A DNA stretch of 64,000 nt from Blasia pusilla (GCA_050084515.1 CM114275.1:26722001-26786000); one strand, 5' to 3'. Positions 24,340 through 35,001 are shown, counted from the stretch's first letter. Translations and numbers: made by a program. Notes: generated by a model from the letters alone, not told the origin.

Positions 24340-25312
24340 AGTTGACGCTGCCCGGCCATACCAAGACTCAAAATCCAGGTCAAACAATTCAGGTCCATGG
24401 TCTGACCCAAGACATGACGTCGTGAAGCCTCAGAAATGGAAGAAACCGCTGTCACACGAGTAGCAAATCCCATCGCACACTCTCTCTCATCAGCGTTAGG
24501 CTCCACCAATTGTCGCACATGAAAATCCCATACAAGCCTAAGACCACCTTCCCTGTAGGCATGTGACGAGGGAAAACTCAAAAATGTGGGTAGTGCCATC
24601 CTAGGCTGGCCCACACGATTCACCACTGCTATGGGTGACCGATCAATAACCCTCACCACCTGAGAAAGTCACCCAGTATCCAAGATACTATCCACTGTAA
24701 GGCAAGGATCCCGCTGCACTGCATCATATGCTCGACGTAGAACCTCCCTAGGAAACAAGTTTGTCCACCATAAGCGTGGATGATGTGCACGCGAGCCAAC
24801 TCGCGCTGCATCCAACAATACCGCTGGTCCAATCCAAGACCGCACCTCATGAACACTCACCATCATCCGGGTCCTAACAATGGAACATTCTCTAGAATGT
24901 AAGCTAGAGCACGTGCCTGATGAACTTGAAGATGTCGTACCACCCGTAACATCTCCCAAAATAATCGATACCTAGGGTCGTGTAATCCCCCACCACGACC
25001 AACACGTGTATGACCCTGACATGGCCATCCAGCAATCACCAAATCCACAGGACCAGCCCTCTCAAGGTCCTGTGCTCCCAACAATGCAATGTGTGATGGC
25101 AAAGCACGCTGGTACCCACGAATAACTGATGGCGGAAACAACTCAGGAAATCTCCGCATCAACTGACCAATATGTTGGGATGAGACTCTCTGGGCCGTCT
25201 CATCTCGCTCCACATACACGTATCTCCGCACAAGAATATCGTCCTACAACACTGCAGCCAAACCAGTGCTAATCCCACCAAAGAGATCTAACACACAAAT
25301 GCCCTCCGGCGG
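24340..25312 (-). pseudogene. DNMT3-like cytosine-5 DNA methyltransferase domain, copy 1
   Basis: A C5 DNA methyltransferase domain is embedded in the polyprotein, just after the protease. In order: motif I DLFGGISTGLAA (near 25270-25300), a DLVIAGWPCQG block with the catalytic Cys codon at 25019-25021 (motif IV), FWEMLRV, ILENVP (motif VI), GSRAHHPRLWWTNL (motif VIII-like), then DERECAMGF and RRHVLGQTMDLNCLTWIL at the C-end. The order is linear, unlike the permuted plant DRM enzymes, and the AHxxRxxW and ERxxGF blocks are closest in my reading to DNMT3. A stop after GLAAVL and a frameshift near 24900 break it. S-adenosylmethionine-dependent CpG methylation is the inferred activity of the ancestor. 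Confidence 0.9.
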
Positions 25313-25315
25313 ATC

Positions 25316-26494
25316 CTACCATACAATGGGTGTAGTATCCAAAGGGGATAACCCAACTGGACTAGAAGTAGGAGTCTGCCATGGGGCCTCCTCTTCCTCG
25401 TGAGGTATAACAGCCTCACACCAAGCCTCCTGCCGTAGTGCATCGCCTGAACTCCAAAGTGGCACATCCAACGATGAAGATACCACTGCTGCAAAACTAA
25501 GGACCTCCTCTACCTCCTCATGCACAGGAGAATCCATAGCACAAAGGTTACCCTCCAAAAAGTCTCCTGGCCAAGTGACTACTCCACAAAAACCAGCCAC
25601 AGATGCTAACATTGTTGGGGAAGACCCTCCTGGTCGAGCCCCACAAATAAATCTCACAGGAACCTGGCTCATATGTCCATCCTCGGACAACCAACCAGGT
25701 CTATAGGACGCTGTCTCAGTCCAATAGTCCATCTGAAAGCCCATCGGGTACAATACTGCTCCTCTAACTAGTTCATCATACGACTTGGCTGATGTGACCA
25801 CTGCAGGTACTCCCAACTTGGAGCTATCAGTTGCATGATCTGGTCTCAACTGTACAGACAACTTCTCCCGTGAAATGAAATGAGACCTATCATTGGCTCC
25901 TCCAAGAGATGTCTGAATCTGGAATGGGCAAGGCTCAAGCTCTGACCTCCGAATATCCAAACCAATACATGCCGCCTTTCCCAACATCAAAGATTGGGCA
26001 CCAGAGTCTAACAAGACTATATCTGATCTATACACATGTCTTGTAGGACTCGCCAATCAGAATATCCCACTGCGGTTGTCCAACATACATACACCAGGTG
26101 TAAGCCTCTCACGATCAATGGCTGGCCGAGCTGGTAATGCATCCATCTTCGTGGTTGCTGCCTGCCAAGTAGCATTGGTACTAAATGCTACACCTGACAT
26201 AGGGGGTCGCTCCACCACAACACCCTCATCCACCTCAGCATGCGTAGCAGTAACACTCCCACGTTCACACAACGTGGCTGCTAGCTGAAATACAGGAGCT
26301 AAGTCAACTCCTAAAGCCATAAGCTCCGTGGTTGAAAAAAATGGGGATCCCAACACTGAAGTTGCCATCCGCAATACTGCACTCAATGATGCATCCGTGT
26401 CTATTACATGCGATGTAGATGCCTCACTCTCCACTGTAGGCTCAATCGGCTGTGTAGGAACCATGGATGGATTCCTAAGCACCTCAGACAACAA
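25316..26494 (-). pseudogene. Aspartic protease region of gypsy copy 1
   Basis: Two in-frame pieces separated by a single stop (near 26055) contain the retropepsin active-site block DIVLLDSGAQSLMLGKAACI, with the catalytic D-S-G intact. A conserved flank follows (CPFQIQTSLGGANDRSHFIS, LVRGAVLYPMGFQMDYW, SYRPGWLSEDGHM). The reading runs through TTPIVW to a stop and then, in the same frame, directly into the methyltransferase start (DPPEGICVLDLFGG). This shows that protease and methyltransferase were one polyprotein. Confidence 0.88.
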
Positions 26495-26527
26495 GAATGA
26501 CTGGGGAAGCCTAGCGTGCCTCCCAGC

Positions 26528-28190
26528 CTAACCCCTATGTGGGTCCAACTCCACAGTAGCACCACGTGGCTTTGACGCTCGAGTGGCTCCTCTCGTAACT
26601 GCAGCTGATGCCTCAACCTGTGCTACACTCGCCAAATAAGAGAGATCATCCCCTCCATAAGAGGTGGAAGCCCTTGCTCCCGAACTTGCTCTATGTTGGA
26701 TACCAGCCATAGTAGCCAACCTCTGCTCCAATTGCTCAATCCTGGCACCCATAGCTGACTCTATCGTAGTGGTAGGGGTAGCCACCGTAGGCTCTCCAAC
26801 GAGTGGTCCACCTCTACCACCTCTACCACCTCGGCCTCTCGGAGCTACTCCACCACGGCCGCGGCCTGATCTCAACTCTAGATGAAGATCAAAGCAACGC
26901 TCTCGAGGATGACCTGGTCTCCCGCAATGATCACACTGAGTTGGGGCGGACGGAGGCCCATCCTCCAAAGTCCATGTCCCATCCTATTGGGGACAAAACC
27001 TCCTAACATGATCACCTCCACATGTCCAACATGAGTGTCCTTGATGCAGGGAAGAAAATGAAGGCAATGGTCTCTGCGCAAGTGTCCCTCTAGGACCTAA
27101 CTGAGGTCGGGTGTACCCCCCACGACTCCCACTACTACTACCACCACCACTACTACGAGACTGTGAGGTGGACTGTTGAACACGAGAAGTAGTAGTTGTA
27201 TCCCAACTGAATGCAGATATCACCACTCTCTCCTCCACCATGTTAAGCTCAATCTTCTCAGATAGAGCAAACACATGGGTCAATGTGGGTGAATCATCAC
27301 TCATAAGAGTAGCATCACGTACCCTATGGCGCAACTCTCTGTCCAAGATCCCATACCAAAACTGGTCTGTCTGAGCCTCAGTTACACCGTGGGTAATTGA
27401 AATCAAGAGTCGCATACGAGTGTATGCCTCACGAAGACTCTCACCAGTCTTTCGCTCAAATTCCTGAAGACTCCTCAACTTTTCTGTCTTCACTCCCTGA
27501 TAGTTCTTCTTCAACCTCTTGAAGAATTGTGCAACCGGGATGAATGATGGTGGGCACTAGTACCTCCACTAGTACCCCTAGTGGTACCTCCATGGGTACC
27601 TCCATTGGTACCCCCACTCCGGCTCGTACTCGTACCACTCAACGTCGGGCTAGCTGGCATAGTAGGAGCACTACTACCAATACCACCATGGGTGATAGAC
27701 ACATAGCCTGGAGACCAATATTATCTCCACGCCTCAATCTCAGCAACATGTTCTTCCTAAACTCATGGTAATCGTCCATGGGTGGTCCCTCCAAGTGCTG
27801 AAACAACCCCTTCCAAGCCAAGAAGGGTGTAAACAACGTGGCGTTCCGCAACATCTGCATATCACACCACGTATCAAACTCCTGAATGAAGTCCTCCAAT
27901 TCAATGGTGCCCACTGCATCCGAGTATGGTCGTGGGCCCTTCATGGCCCCATATATCCCGTCCATGTCCCAAATCAATTGAGCTGCAACACTCGATAACA
28001 AGGTAGAAGACTCGGTGTTTGGAACACCCTCGTCCTCCTCTTCATCAACCGTCGGAAGTGGAAAAGGTAGTCGACACCTCAATCCACTCCGTGTAAAACC
28101 ACCACTGTCCACACCACGGTCCCCAACCAAACCACCAGACACCTCCATGATGACCAACGCCGATGCCGCACCACCACCAATCACCACCAC
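26528..28190 (-). pseudogene. Gag of gypsy copy 1 with two zinc knuckles
   Basis: Three large open pieces in different frames make up the gag. The N-terminal part (27639-28190) has a conserved block (AVGTIELEDFIQEF, GLFQHLEGPPMDDYHEF). The middle (26984-27514) matches retrotransposon gag (RKTGESLREAYTRMRLLI). Two zinc knuckles follow, CWTCGGDHVRRFC and CDHCGRPGHPRERC. The region between is rich in Gly, Arg and Ser. Simple GGTACC/CCACTAGTACC repeats near 27560-27640 may be linked to the frameshift there. Copy 2 has the same blocks from AVGTIEL onward, but only this copy keeps the sequence before it. Confidence 0.85.
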
Positions 28191-28200
28191 TAAGTAACCA

Positions 28201-28679
28201 AGTGACGTCGATGTCGTTGTACTATCCTAGCTATACTAGCTATGGGTGTAGGAAACCTAATCTGTCATCACCACAAGAAGCCTCCCACGGTCTATTGGTC
28301 ATCACTCCAGCCTCACTATTGGTAGCATACAAGAGTAAAACTACTTTGGAAATCAGCGTCAACCCTAACAATGGGCGCGCAAGCAAGAAGTAACGATGGA
28401 GGGGATCCAAACATAGGAAGTCCAACGACAACCCTCCAATCGCAAATGGAAATCAAGGTAACACAATCCACCAAACGTGGCACCCGCTGAATCCACAGAA
28501 CCCACCACACAATTCTAACGCAATAGCTACTCCACCGCTGGTCGATGACGTGCTAGTCGCACTCGGAGCACCTGAAAATGTCACCTGCATGGAGAGGCTA
28601 TATCAAACTATGCGCTAGAAGTCCATCAACCAAAAACCCGAGATGCATAAAGCGTCTAACACATCTTTGAATAGCACCA
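28201..28679. other. Leader region of gypsy copy 1
   Basis: This lies just upstream of the copy 1 gag on the minus strand and should contain its leader or LTR. It does not align by eye with the LTR of copy 2. A minus-strand splice-acceptor-like string, ACATTTTCAG, occurs near 28570. No other feature was seen. Confidence 0.35.
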
Positions 28680-29049
28680 AATGAGCTACACCAGTATGTA
28701 CACTGACATAGAAAAGAACTCAGTAGTTAAGCGTTTTCCAAGCAGAATAGCCCAAAGATGGGTGACCAGTTATGCAACACTCAACTCAAAAATCCTGCAA
28801 AAACTGCCTCACGCCCAAGCAAGCAAGCAAGCTTGCTTGCTTGCTCCTTGCTCCTTGCTCCACCTCTCACGCCCACTCGCCCCGAGCTACCACGAGTTGC
28901 CTCGAAGCCTCGAAACCTCGAAACCTCGAGAAATGCTCGAGACATGCCCCGTTCGCGATGCTTTGATATGGAGAGAGGCCCAACCAGGGCACCCCCAACG
29001 GGATAGGCGTCTCCAACAATGGACGAGTCACCAACCAACCAACCCCTCC
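28680..29049 (+). mobile_element. 5S-rRNA-derived retroposon (SINE3-like or Cassandra-like)
   Basis: Positions 28680-28785 resemble plant 5S rRNA in sequence and layout. AGTTAAGCG (28725-28733) matches box A, and GATGGGTGACC (28757-28767) matches box C exactly. The two starts are 32 nt apart, the same as in plant 5S rRNA. Upstream, ACACCAGTATG and AGAACTC fall where 5S has CATACCAGCAC and AGAACTC. The 5S end is changed (CAGTTATGCAACACTC), so it is not a functional rRNA gene. What follows is a CAAGC/CTTGC palindrome, repeated CTCGAAAC units and a CCAACCAACCAACC tail near 29030-29045. This fits a 5S-derived SINE; a Cassandra-type LTR is the alternative. The right end is approximate. Confidence 0.7.
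28818..28845. repeat. Perfect 28-nt palindrome of AAGC/CTTG units
   Basis: Three-plus AGCA units run into their inverted complement around a central AAGCTT (28829-28834), giving 14-bp arms with no spacer. It lies in the body of the 5S-derived retroposon, about 35 bp after the 5S-like part. It is followed by short CTCCTTG repeats. Confidence 0.9.
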
Positions 29050-29058
29050 GATCTGCTA

Positions 29059-29575
29059 TGTCACGTCCTTTAGGATAGATCGGTGAAATCTAGTAGAGCG
29101 TCTTCAAGAGTAGTGGAGGACAGGCCTAGGAGGTTGAGGATGACCTGTTGAGGCCGCGAGAAACCTGAGAGAGCAGGTTTCCCCTTTGTTTTGGCTCATT
29201 TGGAGCCATATTGAGGAACTTACTATTTTAGGCAAGTACCATTTAGAGTATATGATCGACTTTCTACTTTTGGTAAGTGACTCTTGACCTCCTACATCAG
29301 ATCAAGAGCCAAGGAGGTGACTTGGGAGAATAGGTTACCATGGAGAGAGTTTGGGAGAGGGAAGGGGTATATATCCCAAGGAGAGAGAGCTTGAGAGCTC
29401 ATTCTCTCTTTGTTGAACCTCTTGGCATGAGGCGGCGGAGCTATGGTCCCTTGCCTTGTGAATGTAACCCAAGCCTCTCATTAGGAGAGTGGGTTTGGTT
29501 TGACATGAGAGAGAGTGCATACCTTTGAGAACTATGGTGTGAGATTGTGTAGAGAGAGATTGGATCTTACTTTAC
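29059..29575 (+). repeat. 5' LTR of copy 2, truncated at its 3' end
   Basis: It starts TGTCACGTCC like the solo LTRs (TGTCACATC, TGTCATATC). It contains a TATA-like GGGTATATATCCC near 29367 and a purine-rich AAGGAGAGAGAGC tract. Similarity to the 3' copy begins at TGAGAGAGCAGG (29166) and stops at TTACTTTA (29575). The expected end, with ATGTTGTGTAGCGAT and GCACGACA, is missing here but present at 35845-35883. No primer-binding site follows; gag coding sequence starts within 30 bp. Confidence 0.8.
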
Positions 29576-29599
29576 AAAGAGAGAATGAACTTTACACCG

Positions 29600-30952
29600 C
29601 GTAGGTTTTCAGGTGCAGTAGGTACGATTGAGTTGCACGATTTCATAGCAGAGTTTAGGAGTTGGTGCGACTCCCAGCGGGCTCAGAACTCTAGAGAGTT
29701 CAACCCGTTCACGGCATAGAACGGTATGTTCCAACATTTAGAGGGGGCACCCATGGACGATTACCATGAGTTCTCCCACATATATGCCCAGGAGATTGAG
29801 GCATGGCGACTCTACTACGACCTCCACTATGTGTCATGGACGAAGCCGTTCCCAGATGAGGAGGAGGACTCAGGAGAGGCTACTTCCTCTTGCACTAGTG
29901 ATGTTTTAGGAGGGGTCACTCGCACTGGAGCAGTTGCACCGTCTAGTCTAGTTTGTCCTAGGTTCAACCCCGTGGTTGAGTTCTTCGCTGAGTTGAGGGC
30001 GAGCTACCAAGGGGTACGGATGGAAAATTTGCGGAGCATCCACAACTTCCAAAGGCGCCTGGGTGAGATTTTATGTGAGGCTTACACTCGCTTGCGCCAG
30101 TTGATCAACGTCACTCAGGGGGTGACAGAGGCTCAGGCTATCCAGTCATGGTACGCAATGCTGGACCAGACCTTGCGGCCACGGGTGCGGGAGGGGGTGC
30201 TTTTTATGAACACCTCCCCTATGTTGAGAGATGTTTTTAGGACCGCCGAGAACATTGAGCGCAACATGGCGGAGGAGAGCGTAGCCACCATGGGTTCTGG
30301 GCGAGAGCAGTCACGATTGGCTGCACCACCTGTGCCGCAACGTGGACTCCGAGATAGGTCAACTGTGGCACCACGAGCTCAGGGAGGATATCGGGAGCCC
30401 ATGGCACAGAGACCTGCGCTTTCATATGCGGCTCAACAGCAGCCGCCTACTATTACTTGTTGGTCATGTGGTGGAGCCCATCATCAGTGCCATTGCACTC
30501 GTCAGAGTCATGGACGTATGCCTCAGCATGGAGGAGGAGATAGTGCTACACCAAGAGGTTATCAGTGTGATTATTGTCAGAGGTATGGTCATACACGCGC
30601 CAGGTATTTCAGTTTATATCGTTCGGACCGAGGGCCAGAGAGGGCACCAAAGCGAGTAGCCGGTCCGGGTGGGCCTAGAGATCATGCACTAGGTGGTCCC
30701 GTTGGGGGACAAGGAGCTGGAGTTGCCCGACAGGGTGGTGGAGCTACCCGTGGAGGAGGTAGAGTACCACCACCTAGACGCGCCGAGGGAGACGCCATAC
30801 GTGAGGCTGGGATGGCTGCTCAGATACAGCAGCTACAGGAGCAGATTACCGCTATGGCATTGAGGTTATCCGATGCCGGATGCATGGCATCGACATCATA
30901 TGGAGCAGCTAGAGATCTGGAGGATCCTGGTTGGATGTGCGGGATTGCCTAG
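29600..30952 (+). pseudogene. Gag of gypsy copy 2, N-terminally truncated
   Basis: It opens within the conserved block (RRFSGAVGTIELHDFIAEF), crosses one TAG near 29717 and then stays open for 408 codons from 29726. It contains FQHLEGAPMDDYHEF, the retrotransposon gag domain (RRLGEILCEAYTRLRQLI), and zinc knuckle CWSCGGAHHQCHC. A second knuckle is damaged (CDYCQRYGHTRARYF, last Cys replaced by Tyr). The tail is Gly/Arg-rich (GGPVGGQGAGVARQGGGATR). The part before AVGTIEL present in copy 1 is missing. Further downstream, in the same order as copy 1, comes the linker to the protease. Confidence 0.88.
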
Positions 30953-31304
30953 ATGGAGGCCGCCGCAGTTGTGACGCGTGGAGCAGCCGCAGAGTTGGAT
31001 CCATAGCGAGGGGAAGCCAGAAAATAGACTAGGCTTCCTTAGTCTTTCACGTTGTCCGAAGCGATGAGGACCCCATCGATGGGTCCTCATCAAAGTTCCT
31101 TGAGAGTTGGTGATGTTGTTGGTGTGCAGGCACGGAGGGCGATGGGAGAAGCGAGTGCGACGACTCCTATTGTTGATGCTCAAGAGGGGCATGTGTCGAA
31201 CACATTGTTGGGGGCGGCCACCGTTGTGTACCGCACTTCTTTATTTTATGCTTCCGATGTTATGACGCTGGGGGGGTACGCCCGCCGAGGCTTTTCGGCT
31301 GGCC

Positions 31305-32297
31305 GTGTCGCTATGTGAGCGCGGAGTTGGAGTTCCTGCATCACGTTCAGAGGTGATTGCAGAGGAGGTGATGGACCTGCCCTTGGAGCGGATGCTCGAA
31401 CCGTCCACGTCAGATTCATGGCAGGCTGTGGCTGCTAGAATGGCGGAGATGCCCGCTAGACCCACGATAGAGCGTGCCATGGCTTCTCTTGGTGTTGTGT
31501 TGCTGGCTAACCGAGGAGAGGTCTTCCAGTTGGTGAGTCTTGGAGGAAGAGCTTTTAGTCCGCAACGCGTCTTGTTGGATTCAGTAGCGCAACCCTTGAT
31601 GTTGGGGAAAGCGTCATTCAGATGATTGGGCTTGACGAGAGCCGATGTGGAGCGTTGTCCATTCCGGATACAGACATCCTTGGGTGGAGCGAGTACCACA
31701 CAATATATCACCCGAAAGGAGGTCATGGTGAGGATTCGCTTGGGACATCCTACAGATGAGTCCATGGTGCGCGCCAAGGCGATAGTGATTGATGCAGAGT
31801 CCTACGACGTCTTGGTTGGTGGAGCAGTGTTATACCAGATGGGGTTTTCCGTGGATTACAAGGAGGAGTCAGCGTCCTACAGACCAGGATGGCATTCAGG
31901 TGATGGGCGCCTTAGCTCATTACCTGTTCGATTCACAGGTGCAGTGATCGAGCAACGGCCACGAGAGATGGCGACCTTAGCAGCATTTAGCAGTGCCATC
32001 ACTTGGCCTAGTGATTTGATTGAGGGACATGTCCATGCAGAGGATACTCCCGTTCCTGACATTTCTATGGAGAGGAGTGTTATGATAGCTGCATCATTTC
32101 GTGGAGGAGAGGTGCCGTTGTGGGGCTTGACTGAGGAGCTTCGACAATTGGCAGATGAGCACGTGCAGACCGCGTGGAGCGAAGCGTTTGCACCGGAGCG
32201 TGATGGGTCTGAGGAACCCGAGGTAGCAGGAAGTGCTACGATGACATCCTTGGATACCACACCCATTGTGTGGTGTATCCTGGGGGAGGGTATTTGA
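31305..32297 (+). pseudogene. Aspartic protease region of gypsy copy 2
   Basis: One reading frame with a single TGA at about 31623 contains RVLLDSVAQPLMLGKASF. The catalytic D-S/T-G is changed to D-S-V, so the protease would be inactive. The flank matches copy 1 (CPFRIQTSLGGAS, LVGGAVLYQMGFSVDYK, SASYRPGWHSGDGRL). The frame ends at a TGA immediately before VLDLFGG of the methyltransferase; copy 1 has TGT at that codon, so the stop is a mutation of an originally continuous polyprotein. Confidence 0.88.
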
Positions 32298-33228
32298 GTG
32301 TTAGATCTCTTTGGAGGGATTAGCACCGGGTTAGCTGCTGTTTTGCAGGCAGGAGTGCGAGTACAACGGTACCTGTATGTGGAGAGTGATGATGTTGCAA
32401 GGCGCGTCTCACTATGACATGTGGCGCACTTACGCCTACGTTTTTCCGACTTATCGTCTGCGTCCGCAGTACATGGGTACCAGAGTTCCCTACCGAGGGA
32501 TATTTCGTTGTTGGGGGCGCAGGACTTAGAGCGGGTAGGGACCATTGATTTGGTCATTGCCGGTTGGCCATGTGAGGGCCAATCGAGTGCTGGACGAGGC
32601 AGCGGGTTGGCTGACACTCGGTCCACGTTGTTTTGGGAGATGTTGAGGGTCTTACGGAAGTTGCACGAGCACCAGTCTCGTTCTCCAGCCTACATTTTGG
32701 AGAATGTGCCGAGTCACGGGTGGTGACAAGTGCTCATCAGGTGCATGCCTGGATCGGCCCAGCAGTATTCTTGGATGCGGCGAGTGTAGGTTCTAGAGCC
32801 CATCGCCCGCGTCTATGGTGGACCAACTTGGTGCCCCATGCGGTGTTATAGAGGGCGTATACGAGAGTGGAGCGCCCCTCCCATTTGTTAGTGGATTCCA
32901 TTCTGGATCCAGGTCGTCAATCACAGGCAGTGAGGCACGATGATCGACCACCGTTGACTGTGGTCAACAGGGTAGGCAGGCCGCGGGCAGCCTTGCCCAC
33001 GTTTGTGAATTTTCCTATGCATACAAGAAGGCCGGTGCTGATTTGGTTTGGGATGACCAGGTTCAGTGATTAGTGGAGCCCAACGCCGACGAGAGAGAGC
33101 GAGCGATGGGATTTCCCACAAGAGTGACGGCAATACCATCAGTGTCAGAGGCATCACGACGCCATGTCTTAGGTCAGGAGATGGACCTGAACTGCTTGAC
33201 ATGGATCCTCAGCTTGGGAGTGGCTGAG
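32298..33228 (+). pseudogene. DNMT3-like cytosine-5 DNA methyltransferase domain, copy 2
   Basis: Motif I is VLDLFGGISTGLAAVLQAGV from 32298. Motif IV reads DLVIAGWPCEG, with the catalytic Cys codon at 32571-32573 but the canonical Gln changed to Glu (GAG, 32574-32576). Motif VI is ILENVP (about 32694-32711). After a frameshift come WIGPAVFLDAASVGSRAHRP and RLWWTNLVP, then PRAALPTFVNF, and after another frameshift DERERAMGFPTRVTA and RRHVLGQEMDLNCLTWIL. The set matches copy 1 throughout, so the domain was part of the element before the copies split. One internal stop follows RRVSL. A 249-codon open frame on the opposite strand (31877-32626) has no recognisable domain and is a by-product. Confidence 0.9.
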
Positions 33229-33699
33229 CAACATCGTATGAGATCGCGACAGATCACAGCGGTTGCGTTGGTGAGCCCCATGCCTACTGAGACGGTGGAG
33301 GCAGTGGCTGGGGGCGAGACCCGAGGAGATCTACGCACCAGGGGAGATCATGATAGACACCATTGGACTTCTTAGGATGTTTTGCAAGTATGCCAGGAGA
33401 TGATAGCCACAACATCGAACGTGGTTTCCGGCACTGCACCTGGAGGAGATCAGAGTTTGCACTTGGCTGTAGGAGAGCGGCCGAGTGTTGTTGTTTGAGA
33501 CGGGGTTGCACCATAACAACCACCGATACCCGCGCTGGAGAGTCCTATGGTAGTCACGACGGAGACTTGGGAGCCAGATATGGGCCCTAAGTTGAAAGGA
33601 GGAGAGCGGGGCTGAATACATCAGCTCCTCAAGAGTTATAGGAGTTGCTTCGCGTTTAGCATGAAGGATTTGGGTACGCTGAAGGGACCGGGGATCCAC

Positions 33700-35001
33700 A
33701 TTGAGTTATCGAGTGATATGCCGATCTTCCGAAGACCCTACAGGTAGGGCTCTGATTTAGAGTAGGAGCCAGGACTTGGTCAGAGTAGGACTAGTGGAGA
33801 TGTTGCATGGGGAGTATGCATCTGCCACTGTCATGCCCGCCAAGAAGGATGTGCATGGCAACTGGACGGATAGGCAGATGTGTGGGGATTATCGACCTAT
33901 CAATCGGCAGACGAAGTCCGATAGGTATGCCATGCCCACCCTTGAGGATATCTTTGATGCGATTGGTCACGCAAAGGTCTTCAGTTCATTGGATTTGCGA
34001 GCCGGATACCATCACTGCCTATCAGATTGGAGGACAAGCATAAGACGGCATTTGGGGGCATCGATCCTCACAAGAAGGATTGTTTGTACCAGTGGCCGTT
34101 CTTACCATTTGGGTTAAAGAACGCCCCGGCTGAGTTTCAGAGGGTCATGGATAGGATCTTGGCTGGTCTGGATTTTGCTAGGTATTATATTGATGACATC
34201 GTAGTCTTTAGCGCCACGGTTGAGGAGCATGAGCAACATCTAGAGGAGGTGTTTCGACGATTGCAATTACATGGGCTGAAGCTACATCCAGGCAAGTGCA
34301 AGTTCTTCTACGACCAGATTGAGTACTTGGGTCATACGATATATCCAAGGGGGCCTTGGTGTTCAGCAAACGAAGGTAGAGGCTATCTCACGCATTCCAC
34401 GCCCTACAGATGTGAGCCGTGTTCGCGCATTCATGGGATTGGCAAACTTCTATCGGCGATATGTCAAGGGATTCAGTTCGATTGCGAAGCCAGTGACCTT
34501 GCTGACCAAGGTGGATTACGAGTGGCACTGGGGGGATGAGCAGGAGCGAGCATTTCAGTTGCTCAAGGATAAGTTGACATCTGCGCCCATCCCATCTTGA
34601 GGAGGCCGATCAAGGGGCGTCCTTTCCAGTTGCACACAGATTGGAGCATGTTGGGGCTTGGAGCTATGCTCACCCAACATGATGATGAGGGCAGAGAGTT
34701 CGTGGTGGCTTACGCTAGCCGCTCGAACAATGCTGCAAAGGCGAAGTACAACTCGTATGAGGGTGAGTGCTTGGCTGCGGTGTGGGATGTCGCGCATTTT
34801 AGGTGTTACTTATTCGGCAACCCCTTTACCATCATCACTGATCATCAACCACTGAAGTGGTTGATGGAGTCCGACAAGCTTACAGGGAAGCTTGCGAGAT
34901 GGGCTCTGTTGTTGCAGGAGTATGATTTTCAGGTGGTACTTAGACCTGGGACACTCAACCAAGATGCAGATGGGTTGAGTCGTAACCCTTGCTCGAGTTA
35001 G
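33700..35001 (+). pseudogene. Reverse transcriptase and RNase H of gypsy copy 2
   Basis: RT blocks are PIFRRPYR, EYASATVMPAKKDVHG, DRQMCGDYRPINRQTK, AKVFSSLDLRAGYHH, LPFGLKNAPAEFQRVMDRIL and an intact catalytic YIDD (34186-34197). These are followed by LGHTIYPRG and, after a frameshift, FMGLANFYRRYVKGFSSIAK. RNase H (34597-35001) is fully open: FQLHTDWSMLGLGAML, YNSYEGECLAAVWDVAHF, TDHQPLKWLMESDKLTGK and the DADGLSRNP end. It has two frameshifts and two stops. This is the only copy keeping RNase H. Confidence 0.93.

Larger units (their letters stand above)
22950..28200 (-). mobile_element. Methyltransferase-bearing Ty3/gypsy element, copy 1
   Basis: On the minus strand the order is gag with two zinc knuckles, aspartic protease, cytosine-5 methyltransferase, RT fingers and palm, then the H2C2 zinc finger of integrase. 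RT thumb, connection and RNase H are missing: the RT reading ends in VEEHQIHLEMVVQ near 23400 and resumes at DIHDNGLVLEFLRT, which in copy 2 lies after RNase H. Integrase is cut right after its zinc finger. No flanking LTRs were identified. Gag to methyltransferase is broken by only a few stops and frameshifts, and this is the only copy with the gag N-terminus and the canonical PCQ motif. Confidence 0.9.

Noticed and set aside
28680-28785. Functional 5S rRNA gene
   Set aside because: The control boxes are kept but the rest of the 5S sequence is substituted and lacks a matching 3' end with T-run, so it is a derived retroposon or pseudogene.
31877-32626. 249-codon open frame on the minus strand across the protease and methyltransferase of gypsy copy 2
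   Set aside because: It mirrors a conserved plus-strand coding region, has no recognisable domain and no ATG-supported context; it is a by-product of the GC-rich opposite strand.
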